From NCBI GenBank assembly GCA_965227315.1, contig OZ245737.1, forward strand, positions 558,001-622,000: a stretch of 64,000 bases of DNA, in the 5' to 3' direction. The position numbers and the translations under genes were made by a program. This DNA comes from JANQHS01 sp965227315. GTDB lineage: Bacteria; Bacteroidota; Bacteroidia; Cytophagales; CCMP332. This document shows positions 19,224-27,803 of this stretch, in pieces. How positions within the stretch are numbered: the stretch's first letter is position 1; every line of letters begins with the position of its first letter. The notes beneath the pieces were generated by a model. That model did not search any database. It was not told the origin of the DNA and worked only from the letters and a program-made list of their open reading frames with translations.

Positions 19224-20242
19224 TGAGAAAATATCTTACCGCTTTTTTAATTCTCTTCTGGATTCAAGGGGCTTTGGGACAGGATATCCAATTTTCCCAA
19301 TTCTATGCAAACGCAATCTACCTCAATCCTGCTTTTACAGGTGGACTTCACACCACCAGAGTGGCAGCACATTACCGGAACCAGTGGACCGGACTGGATG
19401 CCCAGTTTGTGACCTATCTGGGGTCTGTTGATGCCTTTTTAAAGGAGTCCAATCTGGGTGTTGGTGGTTATGTACTACGTGATATTCAGGGAAACAATAC
19501 ATTGAGCAGCACGGAGGTCGCATTTGATCTGGCATATGAGCTTCCTCTATCAAAATACTGGACATTCCGAATGGGAGGACAAATTTCCATCATCTCAAGG
19601 CACTTGGATTATGCTCAACTCAGGTTCCCAAGTCAATATACCGATGACGGACTTCAAAGTCCATCTTCAGTAAGCCATCAGATCGGTGTGGAAAGGGTCA
19701 CCTTTCCCGATGCCTCTTTTGGTGGATTGGTTTACAACCGAAACCTTTGGTTCGGAGCCTCGGGACATCATCTGAACACCCCGTCTCAGTCTTTTATCCA
19801 GGACAATGTAAACACCTTACCGATACGATGGGCATTTATCGGTGGTTATAAGATCGTGTTGAATCGCCCAAATAACGGGCTTCAAAATCAGGGGCCGGAG
19901 ACCAGCATTTCCCCAACAGTACATTACAAAACCCAGGGTGAGTCGGATCAATTCGATATCGGCGCCTACTTCAATTACTATCCTTTTTTGGTAGGCTTAT
20001 GGTATAGGGGAATACCGGTGAAAAGGACTGAAAATCTTCAAAACAATGAGGCCATTATCGGAATGGTCGGGATCAAGATCAAACATTGGGTGATGAGGTA
20101 TAGCTATGATTATACGGTTTCTACCCTCAATTCAGCTGGCACAGGTGGGGCTCATGAATTGAGCGTTTCTTTTCGGGACTTCAGTCGAAATAGAAGAAAG
20201 AAAAAACCTCAAAGAAGGATCCCTTGCCCAAACTTTGACTAA
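19223..20242 (+). CDS. PorP/SprF-family type IX secretion outer-membrane protein
   Basis: A 339-residue PorP/SprF-family protein. Signal peptide MRKYLTAFLILFWIQGALG, then the family hallmark QDIQFSQFYANAIYLNPAF and TGGLHTTRVAAHYRNQW. Other conserved blocks are LRFPSQYTDDG and PVKRTENLQNNEAIIGM-like text near the C-terminus, ending RRIPCPNFD. ATG at 19223 overlaps the preceding stop. It is closely similar over its whole length to the third copy downstream (QDIQFSQFYANA, GVGGYVLRDIQGNNT versus LGLYVLRDVQGNNT), so the two are recent paralogs. Role inferred from family: outer-membrane partner for secretion of type B cargo such as the adhesin. The link to this cargo is from gene position only. Confidence 0.88.
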   Translation: MRKYLTAFLILFWIQGALGQDIQFSQFYANAIYLNPAFTGGLHTTRVAAHYRNQWTGLDAQFVTYLGSVDAFLKESNLGVGGYVLRDIQGNNTLSSTEVAFDLAYELPLSKYWTFRMGGQISIISRHLDYAQLRFPSQYTDDGLQSPSSVSHQIGVERVTFPDASFGGLVYNRNLWFGASGHHLNTPSQSFIQDNVNTLPIRWAFIGGYKIVLNRPNNGLQNQGPETSISPTVHYKTQGESDQFDIGAYFNYYPFLVGLWYRGIPVKRTENLQNNEAIIGMVGIKIKHWVMRYSYDYTVSTLNSAGTGGAHELSVSFRDFSRNRRKKKPQRRIPCPNFD

Positions 20243-20356
20243 ATCCAGGAAAATCGGACACCTTTTTATCATATCCGGGATTTAAAAGGGAGGTTTAGCG
20301 TGTTTTTGGCTTTTCTTTCAATTATTTTAAGCCCAACTTTAGCCCAATAAACTGCT

Positions 20357-21373
20357 TTGCGGAAATTACTGATCTTGCTTTTACTGAACGCTGTCAGCCA
20401 ATTTGGTCTGAGCCAGGATATCCAATTTTCCCAGTTCTATGCAAATGCATTATACATTAACCCGGCATTTGCAGGAGGGTTGAACATGGAAAGGATTACT
20501 TTCCATTATCGCGGACAATGGCGCGGACTCGATGCAAAATTCAACACCTACCTTGCCTCAGCGGACATGTACTTCCATAAAAGCCGTTCCGGATTGGGAT
20601 TATATGTACTCAGGGATGTACAGGGAAACAACACCATCAGCAGCACCGAAGTGGCCTTTGACTATGCCTATCAGCTCAATATCACCCGCACGCTCACATT
20701 TCGAATGGGTGGGCAGCTTTCCGTGATCTCGCGATTCCTGGATTATTCACAACTGCGCTTTCCCAGCCAATACACAGATGATGGTTTTCAATCCCCCACT
20801 TCGGTTAGCCATGCCATCGGGAATGACAGGACCACATTTCCGGACGTTTCCTTCGGGGGACTTCTGTATAACAAGAATTTCTGGACAGGAATTGCGGCCC
20901 ACCACCTGAATCAGCCGGAGCAGTCCTTCATACAGGATAATGTTTACAAACTACCTATCAGATGGTCGGTGATCGGTGGTTATAAAATATTGCTTTACAG
21001 AACGAGGAACGGCCTTCATATAAGGGAAGAGGAAAAGAGCATTACCCCTACTTTTCAGTATAAAAAACAGGGATCTTCAGACCAGGTAGACCTTGGTGCC
21101 TACCTCCATTATCATCAGATCATGGTAGGGCTTTGGTATCGGGGAATTCCTTTCAAACAATTGGAGAGCATACAAAACAACGAAGCCATGATCGCCATGC
21201 TGGGCTTCAGATTCAAGCACTGGGTCTTCAGGTACAGTTATGATTTTACGGTTTCGACCCTATCACAGGCAGGAACCAGCGGTGCCCACGAGATCAGCTT
21301 TTCGCTGATCGATTTTATCCAAAGACATAAGCGTAAACCACCCAGAAGCATACCCTGTCCGAATTTCATGTAA
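20357..21373 (+). CDS. PorP/SprF-family type IX secretion outer-membrane protein, third copy
   Basis: A 338-residue paralog of the preceding gene. Signal peptide from MRKLLILLLLNAVSQFGLS, then QDIQFSQFYANALYINPAF, LRFPSQYTDDG and the same C-terminal PCPNF motif. The start is TTG at 20357, placed by alignment with the MRKYL start of its neighbour. A 114-base gap separates it from that neighbour; the gap holds TTTTTGG followed about 17 bases later by TATTTTAA, which could be a weak promoter of its own. Three PorP/SprF copies in a row beside a giant type B protein suggest either several cargo proteins or dosage needs. Function is inferred from family and context. Confidence 0.87.
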   Translation: MRKLLILLLLNAVSQFGLSQDIQFSQFYANALYINPAFAGGLNMERITFHYRGQWRGLDAKFNTYLASADMYFHKSRSGLGLYVLRDVQGNNTISSTEVAFDYAYQLNITRTLTFRMGGQLSVISRFLDYSQLRFPSQYTDDGFQSPTSVSHAIGNDRTTFPDVSFGGLLYNKNFWTGIAAHHLNQPEQSFIQDNVYKLPIRWSVIGGYKILLYRTRNGLHIREEEKSITPTFQYKKQGSSDQVDLGAYLHYHQIMVGLWYRGIPFKQLESIQNNEAMIAMLGFRFKHWVFRYSYDFTVSTLSQAGTSGAHEISFSLIDFIQRHKRKPPRSIPCPNFM

Positions 21374-21433
21374 TCGGGAAATCTGCAATTGACCTAATTT
21401 TTGCCGAAATTTGCGCCCTTATTTTTAAGGTGC

Positions 21434-22795
21434 ATGTCAAAACAAGCTTTATCCAATTCATTATTTGCCCTTTCACCGCTGGATGGTCGCTATTCGGGCA
21501 AAGTGACTGAACTCACCGAATATTTTTCGGAGTATGCACTGATCAAATACAGGGTGCTGGTAGAGGTTGATTATCTGCTTGCCCTGATCGACTACGGCCC
21601 ACTCGGTATTCAGATCTCCGATACACAAAGAATCGATATCCAAACCATCAAAACCGGTTTTGATCTTGAGGCAGCCGAAAGGGTCAAGAAGATCGAGGCA
21701 GAGATCAATCATGATGTCAAGGCCATAGAGTATTACATTAAGGAACAACTCGAGAAAAAAAACCTTGGCGAATTAAAGGAATGGGTCCATTTCGGTTTGA
21801 CTTCACAAGACATTAACAACACCGCGAACCCCCTGATGACCGGGGAGGCTGTTGAGAACATTGTTCTACCTCAACTGTCGAAATTGATCGATGAAATAGA
21901 AAAGCTTGGAAATGATTGGATGGAAATCCCCATGCTCGCCAGAACACACGGACAACCAGCCTCACCCACCAAATTGGGTAAGGAGATCATGGTCTTTCAT
22001 TACAGATTGAGCAATCAAAAGAAAGTTGCATCGAAGATCCCGATGAGAGGCAAATTTGGTGGTGCCACCGGAAATTTCAATGCTCATCATGTTGCGTTTC
22101 CGGACTTCAACTGGGCTGGATTTGCTGACAGATTTTTAAGCAGTTTGGGTTTGGTAAGGCAACCTTTTACGACCCAAATTGAAAACTATGACACCCTGGC
22201 TGCACTGTTTCAGTCATTTGAGAGGATCAACACCATCCTTATTGATTTCTGCAGAGATATATGGCATTATATCTCAATTGATTATATCAAGCAAAGAACC
22301 ATCAAGAATGAAGTTGGATCCTCTGCCATGCCACATAAGGTGAACCCGATCGATTTTGAAAATGCGGAGGGAAATCTTGGCCTGGCAAATTCCCTATTCC
22401 ATCACCTCGCTTCAAAACTGCCGATAAGCAGACTGCAAAGAGATCTGACCGATTCCACTGTTCTGCGAAATGTAGGAATCCCCTTCGCAAACTCTCTTCT
22501 GAGCTATAAATCTATTTTGAAGGGTATATCTAAGCTCGAGCCAAACGAAAAAACGCTTCGCCATGATCTGGACCAAAACTGGATGATCATATCCGAAGCT
22601 ATTCAAAGCATTCTGAGGAGGGAAGGATTCCAAAATCCATATGAGAAATTAAAGGACCTGACCCGTGGTAACAGCCAGATCGGAAAGGAAGAGATCCATG
22701 ACTTTATAGAGCAGCTTGATGTATCGGAAAATGTAAAGCTCGAACTGAAAGGAATTACGCCGGAAAACTATCTGGGAATATACCTCTCCAAATAG
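21434..22795 (+). CDS. purB: Adenylosuccinate lyase
   Basis: A 453-residue enzyme of the fumarase/aspartase superfamily. It makes AICAR from SAICAR and AMP from adenylosuccinate, two steps of purine synthesis, in the cytoplasm. The family signature SSAMPHKVNPIDFENAEG is near residue 298, and the N-terminal ALSPLDGRYSGKV and ARTHGQPASPTKLG blocks are typical of the long (E. coli-type) PurB. Length matches that class (456 in E. coli). I chose ATG at 21434 (MSKQALSNS), because the upstream in-frame extension is not conserved-looking and TAATTTTTG at 21395 may be its promoter box. It stands alone between the PorP/SprF genes and two secreted proteins on the other strand. Confidence 0.96.
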   Translation: MSKQALSNSLFALSPLDGRYSGKVTELTEYFSEYALIKYRVLVEVDYLLALIDYGPLGIQISDTQRIDIQTIKTGFDLEAAERVKKIEAEINHDVKAIEYYIKEQLEKKNLGELKEWVHFGLTSQDINNTANPLMTGEAVENIVLPQLSKLIDEIEKLGNDWMEIPMLARTHGQPASPTKLGKEIMVFHYRLSNQKKVASKIPMRGKFGGATGNFNAHHVAFPDFNWAGFADRFLSSLGLVRQPFTTQIENYDTLAALFQSFERINTILIDFCRDIWHYISIDYIKQRTIKNEVGSSAMPHKVNPIDFENAEGNLGLANSLFHHLASKLPISRLQRDLTDSTVLRNVGIPFANSLLSYKSILKGISKLEPNEKTLRHDLDQNWMIISEAIQSILRREGFQNPYEKLKDLTRGNSQIGKEEIHDFIEQLDVSENVKLELKGITPENYLGIYLSK

Positions 22796-22803
22796 GCGCA
22801 GGA

Positions 22804-23226
22804 TCAACCTACGAAATCACCAGAGGAAACAGCGCAGGTCTTAATGGCTTTACGAACCTTGCTCTTGTAAAAAGGTCCGTTCTTAAAGATCAGTTTGACA
22901 TGGGTCTTGAAATTATGCCAAACCGGGTCCTCATCTATATACCCGTCAATCTTTGTCATCGGAACAAGCATATACCTAAACCCAAGGCTATGGGTAACCT
23001 CCTCTACACAGGGATTCCCATAAAGAACCTTCTGAGGATCGTTGATAATGAAATATTCAAGTTTTTCGGGGAACTCATCGGCAACAGGTGCATCCTTCTT
23101 CTTATCCGAACTCACACTCGTCGCACCGGTTTTGACATTTGGGTCAAAGGATTGTCTTTCGGAATAATCCTGAGCACTTGCCAAAATGGAGTATAGAAAC
23201 AGTAATATGAGGGCCGCCCATTTCAT
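22804..23226 (-). CDS. Small secreted protein of unknown function
   Basis: A 140-residue protein with signal peptide MKWAALILLFLYSILASA. The mature part is lysine-rich with a stretch SVSSDKKKDAPVADE, then a compact domain with PEKLEYFIINDPQKVL, HSLGFRYMLVPM and GYIDEDPVWHNF. It has two cysteines near YGNPCVEE and KTCAVSS. I do not recognise the family. It ends 8 bases from the purB stop (convergent) and starts 55 bases downstream of another secreted protein on the same strand, which may share its transcript. Confidence 0.7.
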   Translation of the reverse strand: MKWAALILLFLYSILASAQDYSERQSFDPNVKTGATSVSSDKKKDAPVADEFPEKLEYFIINDPQKVLYGNPCVEEVTHSLGFRYMLVPMTKIDGYIDEDPVWHNFKTHVKLIFKNGPFYKSKVRKAIKTCAVSSGDFVG

Positions 23227-23281
23227 ACGCTCTTCTTGGTGTATTCTTGTTCAGCTAAACAAGAAACTGCAAAACTAAGCC

Positions 23282-24070
23282 TTATTTTTTGAAAAAGCTC
23301 TCGGTTCGGTTATCGACAACGAGGTAGTACACCTGTCCCGATTTCAGGTCATTGCAATCGATCTCCTTGGCCCTGCCCTTCTTCACGGCATTCCCGAACT
23401 GATCAAGGATCTCGTAATTGGCTTCGCGCGACAAATAGATCTTGTCTTTCACCCTGGTTGGATAAAAGGTAACCGCTTCAAGGGTCGATGTGTATTCTTT
23501 AACCACGGTGTGATATACCTGACCTGTCCTTTCCTGGTATTTGATCCGGTATTTGTTGGCACCGCTATGGTGGTCCGGCGCATAGGAATAGGTATTGACA
23601 CCCGGATTCCCTTTGGATTGAACCTTGCCAATGTCCAGCCAGGAGTTATTGACAAATTGTTCTACCAAATAGGTATTCATAGGTTTCTCTCCGGTAGCAG
23701 ACCAGTTGATCGCATCCTCGGTCACCTCAAAGGATTCAAACTTAAAGGCCTTGTTCGTCGCAAAAGCACTTGCATTCAGGATCCTTGGTTTGCAGCCATC
23801 CTTGTGGACGATCACAATTTCAAGGGGATCATCCTGCTGCAGATGATTCAGGGAAACAATAAAAGCACCTTGCTCAGGATGCTGCCTTTCCTTTCCGTTT
23901 ACATATACGCTTTCGATGCAATACTCCGTAGTGGAGGATCCATAGAAGGGGTTTTGGATATACAGGTCCTTTCCATGGTATTGACCTACAAGCTTCAATT
24001 CACCAGCAAAAGCTGCGCTGGTTCCAATAAATAGGAATAAAAAGAGGTAACGTAATTTCGTCGCCATAGA
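23282..24070 (-). CDS. Secreted protein with type A-like T9SS C-terminal region
   Basis: A 262-residue secreted protein. Signal peptide MATKLRYLFLFLFIGTSAAFA. The middle (~115-190) resembles a fibronectin III/Ig-like fold (WSATGEKPMNTYLVEQF, YRIKYQERTGQVYHT). The last ~65 residues look like a type A T9SS sorting domain: VTFYPTRVKDKIYL, YEILDQFGNAVKKG, LKSGQVYYLVV and a final FFKK. The usual YPNPV core is YPTRV here, so sorting is likely but not certain. I chose ATG at 24070 rather than 24091, because a -7-like box TAAATTTG and a perfect inverted repeat sit right over the upstream ATG. Role unknown. Confidence 0.72.
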   Translation of the reverse strand, partial: SMATKLRYLFLFLFIGTSAAFAGELKLVGQYHGKDLYIQNPFYGSSTTEYCIESVYVNGKERQHPEQGAFIVSLNHLQQDDPLEIVIVHKDGCKPRILNASAFATNKAFKFESFEVTEDAINWSATGEKPMNTYLVEQFVNNSWLDIGKVQSKGNPGVNTYSYAPDHHSGANKYRIKYQERTGQVYHTVVKEYTSTLEAVTFYPTRVKDKIYLSREANYEILDQFGNAVKKGRAKEIDCNDLKSGQVYYLVVDNRTESFFKK

Positions 24071-24076
24071 CACCGG

Positions 24077-24097
24077 TTTGGCATTAATCATGCCAAA
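24077..24097. promoter_or_regulatory. Perfect 8-bp inverted repeat at the start of a secreted-protein gene
   Basis: TTTGGCAT and ATGCCAAA flank a 5-base spacer, six bases before the chosen start codon at 24070. Read on the minus strand, the left part overlaps TAAATTTG, an exact match to the Bacteroidota -7 box. It could be an operator over the promoter or a small hairpin in the leader. Confidence 0.45.
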
Positions 24098-24151
24098 TTT
24101 AAGTGATTTTTGGAATCCTCCATCCCTGAAAAGGAATTTCGATTCTTTTTT

Positions 24152-25384
24152 TTATTCATAGCGCAAAGCCTCTATGGGATCAAGTGCTGAAGCCTTACTT
24201 GCCGGATAATAACCCGACAGCAGCCCCACGACTGTGCAAATCGAAAACCCAAGCACCATCCAGGCCCAGGGAATGATAAATCCCGAACCTCCGATAAGGC
24301 TGTTGATGCCGTTTCCAACAATAATACCAAGGATCACACCTGCGGTTCCTCCGATCTGGCAGATCACTATGGCTTCTATTAAAAACTGTTCCTTGATCTT
24401 GGTTGAATTTGCACCCATGGCTTTCCTGATGCCGATCTCCCTGGTCCTTTCCGTTACGGAAACCAGCATGATGTTCATCAATCCAATGGAAGCGCCCAAC
24501 AGGGTGATGAACCCGATCACAGCTCCGCCAACCCTGAGGTTTCCTGAAATATCATCAAGGGTTTCCGATATGGAATCGGATTTTTCCAGCTTAAAGGAGT
24601 CCTCTTTTCCAGCCCGATCTCCCCGGATCTTTCTCATAATCCCTGCGGCTCTTCCCATAGCCAGATCCAGGTCCTGATCCAAAGGAACATTTACGTTGAT
24701 AAAAAAACTGGGATCTCCCCTGACCTGCAGATGTCGCCGGCCTGCCTCTATTGGAATAAGAACCATTCTGGTCGTTCCTGAGCCACCAAAAACGCTACCC
24801 GATTTTTCCAAAACCCCAATAACCCGATAGTACTTGCCCAACAGGAGTATTTTCTCACCTATAGGATCAACCTGCCCAAAGAGCGTTTCCATGATCTCCG
24901 ACCCGATAATGGCAACATCGGATCCCATCGCTATTTCCCGGCTCGTGAAATTTCTGCCTTTTTCAAGAGTATAACCTTCCGATGCCAAATGCCCGTCATC
25001 AACAGCGATCACACCGGAGTTAGGGTTTGTTTTCTTGGACCCCCTTTTGACCTCAGCCAGCCAGGTCACATAACAGGAAACACCTACATACCCCACATCC
25101 CCGAAATACTGTCTGAACTGCATCGCATCAGTATAGGATATTCTCGGATAGGTCTTTCCCCTTCTGCCCCGTTGCCTGCCTGTTCTCTTTTGATAGATCT
25201 CAAAACTGTTGGAGCCTATGCTTGAAAAGCTTCCCTCGATCGATGATTTCATTCCATCAATGGCCGTAAGTATTCCTACAAGCGAGGTGATCCCTATGGC
25301 GATGATCGCCGCCGTGAGGATGGTCCTCAGAAGATTATCCTTAATGGATTTAAAACTTTCGTTGATGTTGATCCCTAAATTCAC
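24152..25384 (-). CDS. MacB/FtsX-type ABC transporter permease without a neighbouring ATPase
   Basis: A ~410-residue inner-membrane permease of the MacB type. One N-terminal membrane helix (LRTILTAAIIAIGITSLVG), a large periplasmic domain to ~290, then three C-terminal helices (GGAVIGFITLLGASIGLMN, a second around GGTAGVILGIIVG, and WMVLGFSICTVVGLLSG). The hallmark RTREIGIRKAMGA is present in the FtsX domain, and the C-terminus PASKASALDPIEALRYE is typical. The frame opens to 25465, but family members start close to the first helix, so I chose GTG at 25384 (MNLGININESF); this also removes an overlap with the divergent gene. No ATP-binding or membrane-fusion gene adjoins it, so its ATPase must be encoded elsewhere. 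Confidence 0.85.
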   Translation of the reverse strand: MNLGININESFKSIKDNLLRTILTAAIIAIGITSLVGILTAIDGMKSSIEGSFSSIGSNSFEIYQKRTGRQRGRRGKTYPRISYTDAMQFRQYFGDVGYVGVSCYVTWLAEVKRGSKKTNPNSGVIAVDDGHLASEGYTLEKGRNFTSREIAMGSDVAIIGSEIMETLFGQVDPIGEKILLLGKYYRVIGVLEKSGSVFGGSGTTRMVLIPIEAGRRHLQVRGDPSFFINVNVPLDQDLDLAMGRAAGIMRKIRGDRAGKEDSFKLEKSDSISETLDDISGNLRVGGAVIGFITLLGASIGLMNIMLVSVTERTREIGIRKAMGANSTKIKEQFLIEAIVICQIGGTAGVILGIIVGNGINSLIGGSGFIIPWAWMVLGFSICTVVGLLSGYYPASKASALDPIEALRYE

Positions 25385-25425
25385 GGATGGAACGATCTTT
25401 GAACCTAAACTAATCCAAAATAGAT

Positions 25426-25443
25426 CACGTTGTAAATAACGTG
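25426..25443. promoter_or_regulatory. Inverted repeat between divergent genes
   Basis: CACGTT and AACGTG flank a 6-base AT-rich spacer, between the permease start (25384) and the start at 25456. It may be an operator shared by the two divergent genes. Evidence is symmetry and position only. Confidence 0.3.
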
Positions 25444-25455
25444 TGCTAAGAATTG

Positions 25456-26730
25456 ATGAAAACAACTCTGTTTAAAATATTCCTTTCGCTGCTTTCGGTT
25501 TTGTTGATCTCATCAACCGCAATCGCCAGCCGAATACTCATCCATATGGACAACGGCCAGGCCAATCACCTCAAGGCCTATGGCATAGCCTATTGGGTGC
25601 TTGAACAGGGAGAAGAAGTGGAATGGCTGTTGAATTACAGAGGAGGAAGCTTTATGTTCCCCAATACACAGGCCTTTCAAAATGAAATGGTCATCAGAGG
25701 TGTTTCCTATCAGGTAATCAGCGAAGGGGAAGCCGTAAGGATCCTGGAAGAGATCTCCAGTCCAAGCCAGAATATGGATGTGATGAAGCTTGAAGTTGCC
25801 CCCAAGATCGCAGTATATTCTCCCAAAACAGCTCAACCCTGGGATGACGCGGTGACCCTGGTTTTGACCTATGCCGAAATACCCTATGATGTGGTCTTTG
25901 ATGAGGAGGTTTTGAACAATGATCTGCCCAAATATGATTGGCTACATCTGCACCATGAAGACTTCACGGGTCAATATGGAAAGTTCTATGCCATGCACCG
26001 CGACAAGAAATGGTATCAGGACCAGGTTAGGGAGTTTGAGACAGTCGCGGATAAATATGGTTATAAAAAGGTCTCGCAATTGAAACTTGCAGTAGCCAAA
26101 AGGATCAGGGAGTATTGTGCGGGTGGCGGTTTCCTTTTTGCCATGTGCTCCGCAACCGACACCTATGATATCGCACTGGCCGCTGACGGCGTTGACATCT
26201 GCGAACACATGTTCGATGGTGATCCTGCCGATCAAAAGGCAAATCAGAAACTCAATTTCGACAATACCTTGGCCTTCAAGAATTTTAGATTAAGAATGAA
26301 TCCCATGGAGTATGAATTCTCCGACATCGACAATCAGGCGGGCGAGCGAGGGCTTAAGGAGGGAAATGACTATTTCAACCTTTTTGAGTTCTCCGCAAAA
26401 TGGGATCCCATCCCCACCATGCTGACACAGAATCATGAGTCCACCATCAAGGGATTTATGGGACAAACCACAGCTTACAAAAACCGACTGGTCAAATCAG
26501 AGGTGGTGGTAATGGGAGAAACCAGGAGTATCGATGAAGCCAAATACATTCACGGCACTTTTGGAAAAGGCTTCTGGACATTTTACGGAGGTCATGACCC
26601 CGAAGATTACCAGCATTTTGTTGGAGAGGAACCAACAGATCTCAACCTGCACCCCAATTCTCCGGGGTACAGATTGATCCTGAATAACATTCTTTTTCCT
26701 GCTGCTAAAAAGAAAAAGCAGAAGACCTGA
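25456..26730 (+). CDS. Conserved Bacteroidota secreted protein (often labelled asparagine synthetase B)
   Basis: A 424-residue protein with signal peptide MKTTLFKIFLSLLSVLLISS. I recognise it as a strongly conserved Bacteroidota family: HLKAYGIAYWVLEQG, WLLNYRGGSF, APKIAVYSPKTAQPWDDAV, LHHEDFTGQYG, GGGFLFAMCSATD, GFMGQTTAYKNR and HPNSPGYRLILNNILFPA. Databases often call it asparagine synthetase B. I see no N-terminal catalytic Cys glutaminase domain and no PP-loop SGGxDS motif, so that name is not supported. The middle (GGGFLFAMCSATD, then YGGHDPEDYQHFV) resembles class I glutamine-amidotransferase-like folds (ThuA-like), which is only an impression. Exported, probably periplasmic. ATG at 25456 is preferred to the TTG before it. 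Function unknown. Confidence 0.8.
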   Translation: MKTTLFKIFLSLLSVLLISSTAIASRILIHMDNGQANHLKAYGIAYWVLEQGEEVEWLLNYRGGSFMFPNTQAFQNEMVIRGVSYQVISEGEAVRILEEISSPSQNMDVMKLEVAPKIAVYSPKTAQPWDDAVTLVLTYAEIPYDVVFDEEVLNNDLPKYDWLHLHHEDFTGQYGKFYAMHRDKKWYQDQVREFETVADKYGYKKVSQLKLAVAKRIREYCAGGGFLFAMCSATDTYDIALAADGVDICEHMFDGDPADQKANQKLNFDNTLAFKNFRLRMNPMEYEFSDIDNQAGERGLKEGNDYFNLFEFSAKWDPIPTMLTQNHESTIKGFMGQTTAYKNRLVKSEVVVMGETRSIDEAKYIHGTFGKGFWTFYGGHDPEDYQHFVGEEPTDLNLHPNSPGYRLILNNILFPAAKKKKQKT

Positions 26731-26737
26731 CAAGCAA

Positions 26738-27799
26738 TTACTGAAATGCGTTTGGCAGTATTCCTGCCTCAAACTCATGCTCTTTGGTTCCGTCTGTATC
26801 ATAGATGAAGACCTTACCATTTCCGGAATAGTTGTTATGATCACTGATGAAAAGTCTCTGAGTGACCGCATTCCATGCCAGGGCATAAATCCCGTTGGGA
26901 ACGGCGTCAGAAATACGCAGTACCGGCTGACCTTCCGATTTCAGGGAATAGACATCTTTTCCTGAGTAAAACCAACATGCCGATGTGTCTCCGGCATATT
27001 GGATCGACAGGTGTCTACCCGGATTAAAGGTCAGAGTATAGGTTTTTGCAACAGTATTAGACATGGTGTTGATCTCGGCAATCGATCCGTCATTTCCCCC
27101 AAAAGTTCCTGTAGAGATCACCCAAAGACGATTATCATCACCGTTGTAAGCAAAGCTCTGGGGTCCGAACCCTACCGTCAACGAATTAACTACTGTGTCG
27201 ATATCGGTATCGATAATCTCTATGGTGTTTGAGAAACTATTGGCTACGTAAATAAAACCGTCAACCATATAAAGCCCTTCGGCACCCTTATCCGTTTCGA
27301 TCTTCTTTTCCACCTGACCATCATTATCCACTTTCAAAACGAAAGACTGAACAAGATTAAAACTCGCATCAAAGGGTCCCCAATTGGACACATAGTGCTC
27401 GTTCTGGTTTTGGGTGGAGGTCAACAAGAATCGCGGAGAACTGAACTGTGCAGAAGCCCAACCTTGTTCCGCCTGACCGTCATGATCCATAATAACGACC
27501 TTATTATCGTTGTTTGCCACGATCTTGATCGTTCCCTTGGAGTCAGTCAACGATTGCAGTACATCTCCTGTAGGTATTCCTTCATTCTCCAAGCCGTACA
27601 CGTCAGCAACATAAACGTTTGAGTCAGGGAAAAAATAACCGATGGTACCATTTGGGGTTCCGAAATTTCCTTCATTCAGCACCCAGACGCCTCCCTCATA
27701 CTTGTTTTTGGTAGGTATCGGATCTCCGGGATCGTCATCATCATTACATGAAAGTACCGCGAAGGCCAGAAGCAATAGAAATAGATTTTTGAGATTCAT
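26738..27799 (-). CDS. btuG: BtuG-like surface lipoprotein, cobalamin-binding beta-propeller
   Basis: A 353-residue lipoprotein. The lipobox AVLSC puts the lipidated Cys at residue 18, followed by NDDDD, which fits the acidic export signal that sends Bacteroidota lipoproteins to the cell surface. The rest is a seven-bladed beta-propeller-like YncE/DUF5074 protein (VWVLNEGNFG, FIYVANSFSNTIEIIDT, NRLWVISTGTFGG, LFISDHNNYSGNGKVFIYD). BtuG of Bacteroides is a surface propeller lipoprotein that binds B12 very tightly and passes it to BtuB. The gene follows btuB by 4 bases and both sit behind a cobalamin riboswitch, which strongly supports this role. The fine propeller sequence is too variable to prove it from motif alone. 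Confidence 0.82.
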   Translation of the reverse strand: MNLKNLFLLLLAFAVLSCNDDDDPGDPIPTKNKYEGGVWVLNEGNFGTPNGTIGYFFPDSNVYVADVYGLENEGIPTGDVLQSLTDSKGTIKIVANNDNKVVIMDHDGQAEQGWASAQFSSPRFLLTSTQNQNEHYVSNWGPFDASFNLVQSFVLKVDNDGQVEKKIETDKGAEGLYMVDGFIYVANSFSNTIEIIDTDIDTVVNSLTVGFGPQSFAYNGDDNRLWVISTGTFGGNDGSIAEINTMSNTVAKTYTLTFNPGRHLSIQYAGDTSACWFYSGKDVYSLKSEGQPVLRISDAVPNGIYALAWNAVTQRLFISDHNNYSGNGKVFIYDTDGTKEHEFEAGILPNAFQ

Positions 27800-27803
27800 T
27801 TTG

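Noticed and set aside
20243..20356. Possible pseudogene or missing gene between the second and third PorP/SprF copies
   Set aside because: The gap has no coding potential in any frame and is better explained as a short intergenic region with a weak promoter.
24498..24677. Frame opposite the MacB permease as a separate gene
   Set aside because: It is a shadow of the permease; the minus-strand frame has clear family motifs and the opposite one has none.
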